Positions 25,132 through 33,375 of a DNA stretch of 46,632 bases are shown here, piece by piece; position 1 is the first letter of the stretch; each line of letters begins with the position of its first letter. This DNA is from Pelolinea sp. GTDB taxonomy: Bacteria; Chloroflexota; Anaerolineae; Anaerolineales; Anaerolineaceae. The translations under genes and the position numbers were made by a program. The stretch covers positions 1-46,632 of the forward strand of contig JAUYCC010000098.1 of NCBI GenBank assembly GCA_030692365.1, given 5' to 3'. The notes under the pieces were generated by a model. It saw only the letters and a program-made list of their open reading frames with translations. It was not told where the DNA came from and ran no database searches.

Positions 25132-25164
25132 AAAACCGGTGGACTGAAGTTCACCGGTTTTTCT
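25132..25164. terminator. bidirectional terminator between pnp and murE
   Basis: AAAACCGGTG (25132-25141) pairs with CACCGGTTTT (25152-25161) around a ten-base loop, with T-runs on both strands. The right arm contains the last codons of murE, whose stop is at 25151-25153. Confidence 0.88.
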
Positions 25165-26728
25165 TTTCCTGGGTGGGCAGCCATGGCATTAGCGGACCTT
25201 GGATGCCCAACTTTTCTGCCAGAGCGGCTCGCATGGCTGCGCGGTCATCCCAGAGATATTCGGTATCTCCAAAGCACATGGATTGTTCATGACCTTTACC
25301 GCACGCCATCACCACATCACCTTTTTTGGCCAATGACACTGCCTTTCGGATCGCCTCCCCGCGGTCCTCAACGATGAAGTAGTTCTTGCCTGTTTTTCCC
25401 CCGTTTCGAACAGCCTCGCCAGCCATTTCGGTCAGGATTGAGCTCAGGCTTTCAGTACGAGGATCTTCCGCAGTTAATATGGTTATATCGGCGTGTCTTA
25501 ACGATTCCGCGGCCATCAAGCGGCGTTTTTCTCTATCTCGCAACCCAGCCGAGCCGAATACAACTATCACCTGGCCAGAGGTTAGTTGCCGGGCAGTTTG
25601 CAAAGCCTCTTTCAACGCGTTGGGTGTATGCGCAAAATCAACTATTGCCAGAAATTCCTGGCCAAGGTTAATCCGTTCCATCCGCCCTGGCACATCCGGC
25701 ATAGATTTAATACCGTCCAGGACACAAGCGAGATCCAGTTTCAATCCAAGAACAGTCGCGGAAATGGCCGCCAAAATATTATGGACATTAAAAGAACCTA
25801 CCAGGGGCGAGACAACACGCTGGATCTGGCCGTAAATTTTTACATCGAATTTTAATCCATCAGTTTGAAAATTTATATTTTGAGCGCAAATCTCAGCGTC
25901 ATCAGAGATCCCATAGTCTACAGCGGTTATAGTAGCGTATCCAGGGTTTTTTAATCGTTCGCGTATTTTTAGAAAAGAAATATCGTCCCGGTTAAATACT
26001 GCCAATCTGGGATTACCAAAACTTTTCTTCGAAGTAATAACCAACTCCTCCAGGAGTTTGAACTTGGCTTTGAAATAACCCTCATAATTGCCGTGGTAAT
26101 CCAAATGTTCGTGAGTGATATTGGTGGCCACCGCGATATCAAATTCACAGGCATCCACCCTGAATTGATCCAACCCATGGGAAGTAGTTTCCAGCACAAC
26201 ATGCGTGATTCCCTGATCCACCATTTTTCTTAAGAGATACTGGATAGTGGTTGCATCTGGCGTAGTGACATGAAACCCGGTATCGATCGTCTCATTACCG
26301 ATCACCGCATTAACCGTTGAGATCATGCCCGCCTTGATACCGCAGGAAATCAGAATGTTATAGATAAGGTTGACTGTTGTGGTCTTTCCATCCGTACCGG
26401 TGACACCGATCATGGTCAACTTTCGAGCAGGGTTGCCATTCAGAGCAGCAGCTAAGAACGCTAAAGTTTGTCTTGGATTTTTGACCTGAAAATAAGGGCA
26501 CTTTAATTCACCAATATGTTTTTGTCCCACAACCGCAGCTGCCCCATTAGATATCGCGGCGTTGATATAAGTATGCCCGTCGGTTGATCCGCCTTCCAAA
26601 GCGACAAACAAATCACCCGGTTCTATTTTTCTGGAATCGGATTCAATATCTGTAATCTCAATTTCCGGTACTTTACTTAAATTGATTGAGAATTCGCCGG
26701 ATTTTATTAATAATTCGGATAAAAGCAT
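25151..26728 (-). CDS. murE: UDP-N-acetylmuramoyl-tripeptide synthetase (MurE)
   Basis: A 525-residue Mur ligase in three domains. It has the uridine-binding N-domain (DSRKIEPGDLFVALEG), the ATP motif GVTGTDGKTTTVN (P-loop at residues 111-118) and the central ETTSHGLDQFRV and THEHLDYHG motifs. The C-domain shows VFGSAGLRDREKRRLM. The side-chain selector is E-D-P-R at about residues 420-424; DAP-adding enzymes usually show D-N-P-R, so the third amino acid added may not be meso-diaminopimelate. It adds residue three of the peptidoglycan stem. It is downstream of a small membrane protein gene by 14 bases and lacks an obvious ribosome site. Confidence 0.93.
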   Translation of the reverse strand: MLLSELLIKSGEFSINLSKVPEIEITDIESDSRKIEPGDLFVALEGGSTDGHTYINAAISNGAAAVVGQKHIGELKCPYFQVKNPRQTLAFLAAALNGNPARKLTMIGVTGTDGKTTTVNLIYNILISCGIKAGMISTVNAVIGNETIDTGFHVTTPDATTIQYLLRKMVDQGITHVVLETTSHGLDQFRVDACEFDIAVATNITHEHLDYHGNYEGYFKAKFKLLEELVITSKKSFGNPRLAVFNRDDISFLKIRERLKNPGYATITAVDYGISDDAEICAQNINFQTDGLKFDVKIYGQIQRVVSPLVGSFNVHNILAAISATVLGLKLDLACVLDGIKSMPDVPGRMERINLGQEFLAIVDFAHTPNALKEALQTARQLTSGQVIVVFGSAGLRDREKRRLMAAESLRHADITILTAEDPRTESLSSILTEMAGEAVRNGGKTGKNYFIVEDRGEAIRKAVSLAKKGDVVMACGKGHEQSMCFGDTEYLWDDRAAMRAALAEKLGIQGPLMPWLPTQEKKNR

Positions 26729-26742
26729 TTTGGTTTTTGGAG

Positions 26743-27027
26743 TTATTTCTTATCGGTCTTCTCTTGTTCAACTTCCGCGACGGCTTTGGCAATGGCTTTC
26801 CGCAGTGTTCGCGAATTTATAAATAAAACCAGAGGGACACTGATTGCTACAAGTACCAATGTGAAGATTGGCTGTGTCCCGTATACACGGTCAATTCGCA
26901 ATCCCGCAATCAAAGCGACCAAACCAACCGCAAATGTCAACCCGCCGATGTTGCGGTAAACTGGTGCCAATTTTTGATCAAGTTGCTCCTGCTGCTTTTT
27001 TGTGAATTTCTTTGGTTTTAGGCTCAT
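26743..27027 (-). CDS. small two-helix membrane protein of unknown function
   Basis: A 94-residue protein with a basic N-terminus, two predicted membrane helices (about residues 27-44 and 54-71) and a charged C-terminus. No family is recognised. It sits directly upstream of murE and probably shares its transcript, so an envelope role is plausible. Its ATG lies eight bases after a TGATATAAT box, which suggests a leaderless message. Confidence 0.75.
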   Translation of the reverse strand: MSLKPKKFTKKQQEQLDQKLAPVYRNIGGLTFAVGLVALIAGLRIDRVYGTQPIFTLVLVAISVPLVLFINSRTLRKAIAKAVAEVEQEKTDKK

Positions 27028-27035
27028 AGCTGAAA

Positions 27036-27044
27036 ATTATATCA
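27036..27044 (-). promoter_or_regulatory. extended -10 box for the small membrane protein/murE transcript
   Basis: On the minus strand TGATATAAT reads from 27044 to 27036. The TGA is also the stop codon of the upstream gene (27042-27044). The -10 hexamer ends eight bases before the ATG at 27027, so the transcript would be leaderless or nearly so. Confidence 0.55.
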
Positions 27045-27683
27045 TTTCCGGCTTTTATTCAGTTTTATATTCAGAAGGAGGGAAAGCCATGCCATCACAG
27101 TGAACACAATATCGAAAATTCTGATTATTTTTGGAGGAATTCCATATAATGACTTGACTCGGACGTTGAATGGTATCGCGAATAGTGGAATTCTTTTGGT
27201 TATCGCGTCATTCTTATTAGTGATAATAGCATGAATCCAAATTGTCCCTTTTTCTAATCGAGCCGCCAATGGTATTATTTCAAATATGAAATATTGAGTT
27301 CGCGAATCTGCAAAGGGTTCAAAGCTTCTGTTACCTGGTTCTATTAGTATATCCCTAACATCAATCCAAACTTCCAGAGAGATTGCGCATATTCCTGAAG
27401 GATTATTACTGTAATTGCTTTTACCATCGGGTGTTGAATTGTTTATTGTGATAATCATCTCGCCAGATTCTTTATACCGAATAGCTCTGGGATAATCCAC
27501 AATAAACTCAGACACCAATAAATCATTTATAAGGCTGCAATCCTTTTCTTCTGTAAAAAAGGATGAATACGGATTTATGCTATAGGCTTCATTAACCCTT
27601 CCCAAAGGATTAATGGACCACCAATAGACTCCCAGTCCTAATAATAGTAAGGTAATAATTCCAGCAGTAATAAAATGTTTCAT
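27042..27683 (-). CDS. membrane-anchored protein of unknown function
   Basis: A 213-residue protein with an N-terminal hydrophobic helix (about residues 5-22) and another near the C-terminus (about 188-205). The roughly 165 residues between them look extracytoplasmic and beta-rich (for example SGEMIITINNSTPDG and CAISLEVWIDVRDILIE). No domain is recognised. It is the first gene of the run before the small membrane protein and murE, but the promoter inside its stop codon shows that those genes can be transcribed separately. It is more AT-rich than its neighbours, which may hint at a separate origin. Confidence 0.75.
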   Translation of the reverse strand: MKHFITAGIITLLLLGLGVYWWSINPLGRVNEAYSINPYSSFFTEEKDCSLINDLLVSEFIVDYPRAIRYKESGEMIITINNSTPDGKSNYSNNPSGICAISLEVWIDVRDILIEPGNRSFEPFADSRTQYFIFEIIPLAARLEKGTIWIHAIITNKNDAITKRIPLFAIPFNVRVKSLYGIPPKIIRIFDIVFTVMAWLSLLLNIKLNKSRK

Positions 27684-27773
27684 CTAAACATGACCTTAAA
27701 TATTTCAGGATTTAGTTCCGCCATCTGCCTTCAATGATAAACTAATACTCAAACATTTTGGAGGAATTTGCTC

Positions 27774-29150
27774 ATGCCTAAACACCCTGCTGAACCTTTC
27801 CGCATAAAAATGGTCGAACCAATCAGGTTGACTTCTTCAGAAGAACGTAAGCAGGCAATGATTCACGCCGGATATAATCTCTTTTCCGTTCCCGCGAAGG
27901 ATGTTTATATCGACCTATTAACTGACTCAGGCACTGGCGCGATGAGCCAGGCGCAATGGGCATCCATCATGGTAGGAGATGAATCCTACGCAGGCGCTCG
28001 ATCCTTCTACCGCTTAAAAGAAGTGATTCAGGATATCTTCGGATTTGAGTTTTTTGTCCCAACTCACCAGGGTCGAGCCGCTGAAAATATCCTTTCTGCA
28101 CTAATGGTAAATAAAGACTCATATATTCCATCTAATATGCATTTTGACACAACCGATGCAAACTTACGCGCCCGCGGCGGCCGACCGGTCAACCTTGTCA
28201 ATGACCAAGCTTTCAACATTTCAGCCATCGTACCTTTTAAAGGCAATATGGATGTGGATAAACTGAGAAAATGGATACTAGAAACTGGACCCGAAAAGAT
28301 ACCCTTTGGCTGTATTACCATCACCAACAACGCCGGCGGCGGTCAACCGGTATCGCTTGAAAATATCAAAGCGGTTGCAGCAATTTACCATCAATACAAT
28401 ATTCCATTCTTTATTGATGCGTGCCGCTATGCAGAAAACTGCTATTTTATAAAATTGCGTGAACCTGGCTACGCGGAAAAAACTACCAAAGAAATTGCCA
28501 GGGAAATATTCTCTCTGGCAGACGGGGCATGGATGAGTTCCAAAAAAGACGCCATCGTTAATATCGGTGGATTTCTTGCCATGCGCGATGAGGGCTTGTA
28601 TCAGAAAGTCTGCAATGAATTAATCTTACGGGAAGGCTTTCCGACCTATGGTGGATTGGCAGGTAGAGACCTTGAAGCGCTCGCCACAGGTCTTTATGAA
28701 GGATTAAATGAGGATTATCTCGATTATCGGCTAAAACAGACTGCCTATTTCGCGGATAAGATCAGAGAAATCGGAATTCCCATAATTGAACCTGCAGGCG
28801 GCCATGCCATTTATCTCGATGCCGGCACTTTGTTACCCCAAATCCCTCAAAAAGAATTCCCTGGCCAGGCTTTGACCGCTGCCATATATCTGGAGGGCGG
28901 TATACGCGGCGTTGAGATTGGCTCGGTAATGTTTGCGCATAAGGATCCCGAAACTGGCGAAATTATTTATCCTAAACTCGAACTCGTCAGACTAGCCCTG
29001 CCAAGGCGAGTATATACACAAAGCCATCTGGACTATGTGGCCGATATATTACAAGAAATTTGGGAGAAACGGGCTTCTTTTCACGGTTACTGCATCACCT
29101 ATGCGCCGGAATTGCTACGGCATTTCACTGCGCGTTTTGAGCCTTTATAG
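27774..29150 (+). CDS. tnaA: tryptophanase (PLP-dependent beta-eliminating lyase)
   Basis: A 458-residue PLP enzyme of the tryptophanase/tyrosine phenol-lyase family. It shows YIDLLTDSGTGAMS, VPTHQGRAAENIL, FIDACRYAENCYFIK, the PLP lysine in MSSKKDAIVNIGG (Lys258) and GFPTYGGLAGRDLEALA. The overall wording is close to tyrosine phenol-lyase, but three substrate-side positions match tryptophanase: Asp125 in HFDTT (Thr in TPL), Ile382 in GVEIGS (Arg in TPL) and His450 in LRHFTARF (Phe in TPL). Tryptophan to indole, pyruvate and ammonia is thus the likely reaction. The start is the ATG at 27774 with GGAGGAA seven bases upstream. The end overlaps mazG by 26 bases, tail to tail. Confidence 0.9.
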   Translation: MPKHPAEPFRIKMVEPIRLTSSEERKQAMIHAGYNLFSVPAKDVYIDLLTDSGTGAMSQAQWASIMVGDESYAGARSFYRLKEVIQDIFGFEFFVPTHQGRAAENILSALMVNKDSYIPSNMHFDTTDANLRARGGRPVNLVNDQAFNISAIVPFKGNMDVDKLRKWILETGPEKIPFGCITITNNAGGGQPVSLENIKAVAAIYHQYNIPFFIDACRYAENCYFIKLREPGYAEKTTKEIAREIFSLADGAWMSSKKDAIVNIGGFLAMRDEGLYQKVCNELILREGFPTYGGLAGRDLEALATGLYEGLNEDYLDYRLKQTAYFADKIREIGIPIIEPAGGHAIYLDAGTLLPQIPQKEFPGQALTAAIYLEGGIRGVEIGSVMFAHKDPETGEIIYPKLELVRLALPRRVYTQSHLDYVADILQEIWEKRASFHGYCITYAPELLRHFTARFEPL

Positions 29151-30255
29151 CTTCTGCTTTTTTGGCTTGATCCCAAATAGCATCCAACTCTGACAAGGAG
29201 AGATCAGTTATTTGGCGGTCTTGCCGAGAGACTTCACTTTCAATGAAGTTGAACCGGCTGAGGAAGCGCTGATTCATCTGCCTGAGCAAGCTTTCAGCGT
29301 CAAATCCATACCATCGGATTAAATTCACCAAGGCAAAAAGCAGATCGCCCAGTTCCCTCTCCAGTGAGGTTTTATCCTCAGCATGTTTTACTTCTGCAAT
29401 TTCCTCTTCTATTTTTTCAATCACCGGGGCAATGTCCGGCCAGTCAAACCCAACCCGGGCAGCCCGTTCCTGATATTTCTGCGCAAGGGTTAAGGCAGGT
29501 AAACTTTTAGGGACAGACGCAAGAATGCTGGTATTTTCAGGTTTGTTCTTGTTTACTCGCTCTTCCGCTTTCCATTTTTCCCAGTTCTGTAATACGCCAA
29601 TTACACCATCCACTTTCATGTCTCCGAATACGTGAGGATGACGGAAAACAATTTTCTTGTAAATCCCGTTAATCACATCATAGAGATCGAAATCGCGGTT
29701 CTCTGACGCAATTTGTGCCTGCAGAACGATTTGAAGTATCAGATCGCCCAACTCTTCTTTCAAGCCCTCCATGTCTTGATTATCAATCATTTCCAGCACT
29801 TCATGAGCTTCCTCCAGTAAATTTGTACGTAAGGTCTGAAGGGTCTGTTTTCTATCCCATGGGCAGCCATCTGGTGCGCGCAGGTGAGCTATCAAATCAA
29901 TAAATCTGGTTAGAGAAGTCTTCTCAATCTCAGGCTCAAAATACAGATATCCCCCTTGCTTAGCTAAACGGTCAATGGATAAATCACTTATCGCCTGGGT
30001 TATTTTCTCAAAGGTTTTGTCAGCTCTTATGAATATCTGGGTTAATGAGTAGGTTTCTTTATATTTCGCATGAACGAGTTCCAAGAATTTAGTCTTAATT
30101 AGCGTACCCTTAGTAAACCAATAAAGCGCGAATTCATCCGGTGAATGAAGAAGTGAATATTTTCCTAATAATTGATCACCATTAATTAGAACAATATTAT
30201 TATCTTCCCCAAATTCCAGCTCCGCTAAAACCTTTGTACAATCTTTGAATTTCAT
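29125..30255 (-). CDS. mazG: nucleoside triphosphate pyrophosphohydrolase MazG with N-terminal extension
   Basis: A 376-residue protein. Residues from about 118 form the tandem MazG layout: RAPDGCPWDRKQTLQTL, the metal-binding LLEEAHEVLEMID and EELGDLILQI, then the second unit with EEIAEVKHAED and ERELGDLLFALVNLIRWY. MazG hydrolyses (d)NTPs to monophosphates and pyrophosphate and cleans the nucleotide pool. The first 115 or so residues are not recognised; related proteins often carry a tetrapyrrole-methylase domain there, but this stretch is too short and lacks its motifs. A good ribosome site (AGGAGA) precedes the ATG at 30255. A TATAAT box on the minus strand at 30287-30292 may be its -10. 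Confidence 0.93.
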   Translation of the reverse strand: MKFKDCTKVLAELEFGEDNNIVLINGDQLLGKYSLLHSPDEFALYWFTKGTLIKTKFLELVHAKYKETYSLTQIFIRADKTFEKITQAISDLSIDRLAKQGGYLYFEPEIEKTSLTRFIDLIAHLRAPDGCPWDRKQTLQTLRTNLLEEAHEVLEMIDNQDMEGLKEELGDLILQIVLQAQIASENRDFDLYDVINGIYKKIVFRHPHVFGDMKVDGVIGVLQNWEKWKAEERVNKNKPENTSILASVPKSLPALTLAQKYQERAARVGFDWPDIAPVIEKIEEEIAEVKHAEDKTSLERELGDLLFALVNLIRWYGFDAESLLRQMNQRFLSRFNFIESEVSRQDRQITDLSLSELDAIWDQAKKAEAIKAQNAQ

Positions 30256-30286
30256 AAAAATCTCCTATTCAGGAACTTGCCGAAAA

Positions 30287-30320
30287 ATTATACTACCCAC
30301 CCTTTTCAGGGGTGGGTAGT
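30287..30320 (-). terminator. terminator of the ribosomal superoperon
   Basis: A perfect 11-base stem (30292-30302 with 30310-30320) closes a seven-base loop about 30 bases after the rpsI stop. On the minus strand it is followed by a T-rich run. It separates the ribosomal superoperon from mazG. Confidence 0.88.
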
Positions 30321-30349
30321 TGGTTTTTACTATAAAGCACAGGAAGGCT

Positions 30350-30745
30350 TTAGCGCTTGGTGTAGGTAGGCGCTTTTCTCGCGCGCTTGAGGCCTGGCTT
30401 CTTGCGTTCCTTGACACGGGGGTCGCGGGTGAGCAGACCATTTTTTCGTAGCGCGCCAATATAATCAGGATTTAACTTGGCAATTGCACGTGCCAAACCT
30501 AATTGCACTGATGATGTCTGTCCAGAAACCCCGCCACCTTTAACGATAACAGTGACATCGTATTGTTGGCGATTCTCACCGGTACTGTCAAATGGATCTA
30601 AAATCGCGGATGAATCACCCAAGCGAGTAAAATAATCCTCAAGATTTTTATCATTGACAGTAAATTTACCTTCGCCCTGCATGATACGGACGCGGGCAGT
30701 ACTTTCTTTTCTGCGGCCAATTCCTTCGTAATATTGTACGGACAT
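30350..30745 (-). CDS. rpsI: 30S ribosomal protein S9
   Basis: A 131-residue S9 with the family pattern: YEGIGRRKESTARVRI at the start, VKGGGVSGQTSSVQLGLARA in the middle and the basic C-terminus LKRARKAPTYTKR whose last Arg reaches the P-site tRNA. It follows rplM by 17 bases, the usual L13-S9 pair, and is the last gene of the superoperon. Confidence 0.98.
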   Translation of the reverse strand: MSVQYYEGIGRRKESTARVRIMQGEGKFTVNDKNLEDYFTRLGDSSAILDPFDSTGENRQQYDVTVIVKGGGVSGQTSSVQLGLARAIAKLNPDYIGALRKNGLLTRDPRVKERKKPGLKRARKAPTYTKR

Positions 30746-30762
30746 GCGTTATTACTCCTGAT

Positions 30763-31188
30763 CTAAGCTTTCTTTTCGTGAATTTGTCCCGTGTGAGGAT
30801 GTTCTGAACCGGCATATACTTTCAACCGTTTCAGGAGGCTTCTGCCATAGCGGTTGTGAGGGAGCATACCCTTCACCGCGATCTCAATAATTCGTTCGGG
30901 GTGAGTTTCGTGCATTCTTGGGTATGGTACTGCTTTTAAACCGCTGGGGTAGTTCGAATGGCGATAGTAAATTTTTTCTTTTTCACGGGTTAGATTTACT
31001 TCAACACTTTTGGCATTGATGACAATCACACCGTCACCCATGGTCACGCCAGGCGCAAAATTGGGTTTGTCTTTACCCATCAGCAGATGTGAAATATACG
31101 AAGACATACGCCCAAGCTTTTGGCCTTCAGCATCGACCAGTACCCATTTCAATTCAGTCTGTCCCTTATTTACAAATGTTTTATCCAC
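30763..31188 (-). CDS. rplM: 50S ribosomal protein L13
   Basis: L13 is recognised by LKWVLVDAEGQKLGRMSSYI, IINAKSVEVN-like VVIVINAKS and the HPERIIEIAVKGMLPHNRYGR signature. I place the start at GTG 31188 (141 residues). GGAG stands nine bases before it, and the N-terminus (DKTFVNKG) then matches family length. A TTG five codons upstream is possible but has no ribosome site. L13 is an early assembly protein of the 50S subunit. It follows truA by a short gap. Confidence 0.95.
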   Translation of the reverse strand: MDKTFVNKGQTELKWVLVDAEGQKLGRMSSYISHLLMGKDKPNFAPGVTMGDGVIVINAKSVEVNLTREKEKIYYRHSNYPSGLKAVPYPRMHETHPERIIEIAVKGMLPHNRYGRSLLKRLKVYAGSEHPHTGQIHEKKA

Positions 31189-31212
31189 AATCACGTACTC
31201 CAATAATTTTTT

Positions 31213-31947
31213 CTAATAAATCACTTTTTCAAGGAATAACCCATGAGCGGGAGCTATCCCCGCCGGCAATTCCTTCTTTCCGATTAAACTTTCTTCAAGA
31301 TCTATCGCATTTGACCTGCCCTGGCCAATTTGCACCAGAAGAAAGACCGTTCGTCGAACCATATGATATAAAAATGATTCCGCTTTAATACAAAGATATG
31401 CTTTGTCTTCTTCAACCAACTGCCATTCGCAGGATGTTACAGTCCTTATAGTAGACCCACCTTTTTTTGGTGGTCTTCCTAAAGATGAAAAATCATGCTT
31501 TCCGATTAGTTTTTCTGCGCCCTCCTTCAGGAGGTTCTCATCCGGCTTTGGCCAAACTCTCCAATAAAACCGGTCAAGAATTGGGTGTCTCTCAGGCATA
31601 AAAACAATCTGGTAGCGATATTGTCTCGCTTTTGCAGAAAACCTGGGATGGAAGTCAGCGGCAGCCAATTTTACATCCAAGGTTGCAATATCCATTGGTA
31701 GAAAGCTGTTCAATGCGCTCCTCAGTTTTACGTCACTGTACTTCCAGTCAAGTTCAAAACTGATAACCTGACCTTCAGCGTGTACACCACTATCCGTTCT
31801 CCCTGAAGAGTTTAATGTTCTTCCTGTCCATCCCAAGATTTTCAGGGCATTTTCTAACTCGCCCTGAACAGTCCTGTGGTTTTTTTGGCGCTGATATCCG
31901 AAGAAATCAGTGCCGTCGTATGCAATAGTAACTTGGTAAAGTGCCAT
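31213..31947 (-). CDS. truA: tRNA pseudouridine(38-40) synthase TruA
   Basis: A 244-residue pseudouridine synthase. The catalytic Asp52 lies in the motif SSGRTDSGVHAEGQV. Other family blocks are YQVTIAYDGTDFFGYQRQ at the N-terminus, RYRYQI-like ARQYRYQIVF, and the ESFLYHMVRRTVFLLVQIG segment near the C-terminus. It modifies uridines 38-40 of the tRNA anticodon stem-loop. Placement between rplQ and rplM is common in Gram-positive-type operons. Confidence 0.97.
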   Translation of the reverse strand: MALYQVTIAYDGTDFFGYQRQKNHRTVQGELENALKILGWTGRTLNSSGRTDSGVHAEGQVISFELDWKYSDVKLRSALNSFLPMDIATLDVKLAAADFHPRFSAKARQYRYQIVFMPERHPILDRFYWRVWPKPDENLLKEGAEKLIGKHDFSSLGRPPKKGGSTIRTVTSCEWQLVEEDKAYLCIKAESFLYHMVRRTVFLLVQIGQGRSNAIDLEESLIGKKELPAGIAPAHGLFLEKVIY

Positions 31948-31969
31948 TCCAACCGGTAAACCGGAAGGT

Positions 31970-32347
31970 TTATTCTTCTACTAACTCAAGCAGAACCATC
32001 TCTGCCGCATCACCAACACGCGGACCCAGTTTTAGCATGCGTGTGTAACCACCGTTGCGTTTTTCAAATTTGGGCGCAACTTCGTCAAAAAGTTTTTTCA
32101 CCGCTTCGGCATTTACTAATTTTGTAGCTGCTAAACGGCGTGCGTTGACTTTGTCAATATCCGTTCCCTTGGCGCTGTTCCTGGCCAGGGTGATCAACTT
32201 TTCAGCATCACCGCGAATCGCGTTCGCTTTGGTTTCTGTGGTTTTAATCCGGTTGTTCGCGAACAGGCTGATAATCAGGCTGCGCCTGAGAACGTTTCGC
32301 GTGGCTTTATTCCGGTTTAATCGATATCCTGATATTCTATGGCGCAT
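31970..32347 (-). CDS. rplQ: 50S ribosomal protein L17
   Basis: A 125-residue L17 starting MRHRISGYRLNRNKATRNVLRR-like (split: MRHRISGYRLNR, then TRNVLRRSLIISL), followed by TTETKANAIRGDAEKLITLA and the GGYTRMLKLGPRVGDAAEM block. It follows rpoA by five bases as in most bacteria. It lies near the peptide exit tunnel on the 50S subunit. Confidence 0.98.
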   Translation of the reverse strand: MRHRISGYRLNRNKATRNVLRRSLIISLFANNRIKTTETKANAIRGDAEKLITLARNSAKGTDIDKVNARRLAATKLVNAEAVKKLFDEVAPKFEKRNGGYTRMLKLGPRVGDAAEMVLLELVEE

Positions 32348-32352
32348 TTCAC

Positions 32353-33324
32353 TTACTCCGCTTCGTCCTCTTGATCTTCAATTTTCAGATAACCTTTTTC
32401 CTGCATTTTTTCTCGCAGTTCATCAAGGCTTTTTTCTCCAAAATTTCTGATTGACATTACAGCTTCTTCACCTTTTCCAAGGAGCTCAATCACATCACCA
32501 ACAGTGGTCACGCCTGTCCGTTTCAGGGAATTGAACACGCGTACCGAGAGATCCAGGTTTTCAATAGGCATATCGGCATTTTCGCTGGTAACCTGTTTTA
32601 CAGATTCTCTAGGTTCCTCTAAGACTTCCAGGAACTCTTCCTTTACGCCAGCAATCAGCTTGAACTGTTCAATTATAATCCGGCCTGCCTGAGCCAAACA
32701 TTTCTCAGGCGATTTAGTGCCGTCAGTCCAGACTTCAAGCTCAAGGCTGTCATAGTTAGTGCTCTGACCAACGCGGGCATTGCCAACATTGAAATTTACT
32801 CGTTTCACCGGGCTGAAGATTGCATCAACCGGTAGTTCGCCGATGGGAAAGTTATCCGACCTGTCATTGGATGGCAGGTAGCCTCTTCCCCGCTCAACAG
32901 TAAAGTCGATTGAGAGCTGGGTCTTGGGATCATCCACAGTAAACAAATATAACTCCGGATTGACAATTTCAAGTTCCGAAGTCATTTGAATATCCGCGGC
33001 AGTCACAATACCTTCGCCGCTGACTTCAAGATGCATATGTGAGATTTCTCCCTCATGCATCAGAACTCTGATCAGTTTTACCTGAAGCATCACCTGTAAT
33101 ACGTCTTCACGTACGCCAGGAATATCGCTGAATTCATGCAAAGTGTCTGAGATGCGCATGGATGTGATTGCAGCGCCATCAAGCGATGCTAGCAACACTC
33201 TGCGCAAAGAATTGCCCAAAGTGACACCATATCCCCGTTCCAGGGGGCTGATAACGAACTTTGCATAATTCCGGGCTTCAGCTTCCCGTTCTAAAGTTGG
33301 TGTAACCATACTACTTTGAGCCAC
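32353..33324 (-). CDS. rpoA: RNA polymerase alpha subunit
   Basis: The alpha subunit: an N-terminal dimerisation domain (SPLERGYGVTLGNSLRRVLL, VREDVLQVMLQVKLI) and a C-terminal domain (IENLDLSVRVFNSLKRTGVT, IRNFGEKSLDELREKM) that contacts UP elements and activators. The likely start is GTG at 33324 (323 residues), since AGAGAGG stands six bases upstream; a TTG nine codons earlier at 33351 lacks such a site. The gene sits between rpsD and rplQ in the standard alpha-operon order. Confidence 0.97.
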   Translation of the reverse strand: MAQSSMVTPTLEREAEARNYAKFVISPLERGYGVTLGNSLRRVLLASLDGAAITSMRISDTLHEFSDIPGVREDVLQVMLQVKLIRVLMHEGEISHMHLEVSGEGIVTAADIQMTSELEIVNPELYLFTVDDPKTQLSIDFTVERGRGYLPSNDRSDNFPIGELPVDAIFSPVKRVNFNVGNARVGQSTNYDSLELEVWTDGTKSPEKCLAQAGRIIIEQFKLIAGVKEEFLEVLEEPRESVKQVTSENADMPIENLDLSVRVFNSLKRTGVTTVGDVIELLGKGEEAVMSIRNFGEKSLDELREKMQEKGYLKIEDQEDEAE

Positions 33325-33375
33325 AGTCACCCTCTCTTTTATTAAGACCAATAACTTTCATCCAATCTTACCGAT

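Noticed and set aside
25386-25835. A 149-codon plus-strand frame inside murE
   Set aside because: It is antisense to the conserved C-terminal domain of MurE and has no ribosome site or protein-like motif.
27768-27773. TTG at 27768 as start of the tryptophanase gene
   Set aside because: It lies one base after the GGAGGAA ribosome site, too close; the ATG at 27774 has a normal spacing of seven bases.
27774-29150. Annotation as tyrosine phenol-lyase
   Set aside because: The three residues that set substrate choice match tryptophanase, and the TPL-specific Arg and Phe are absent.
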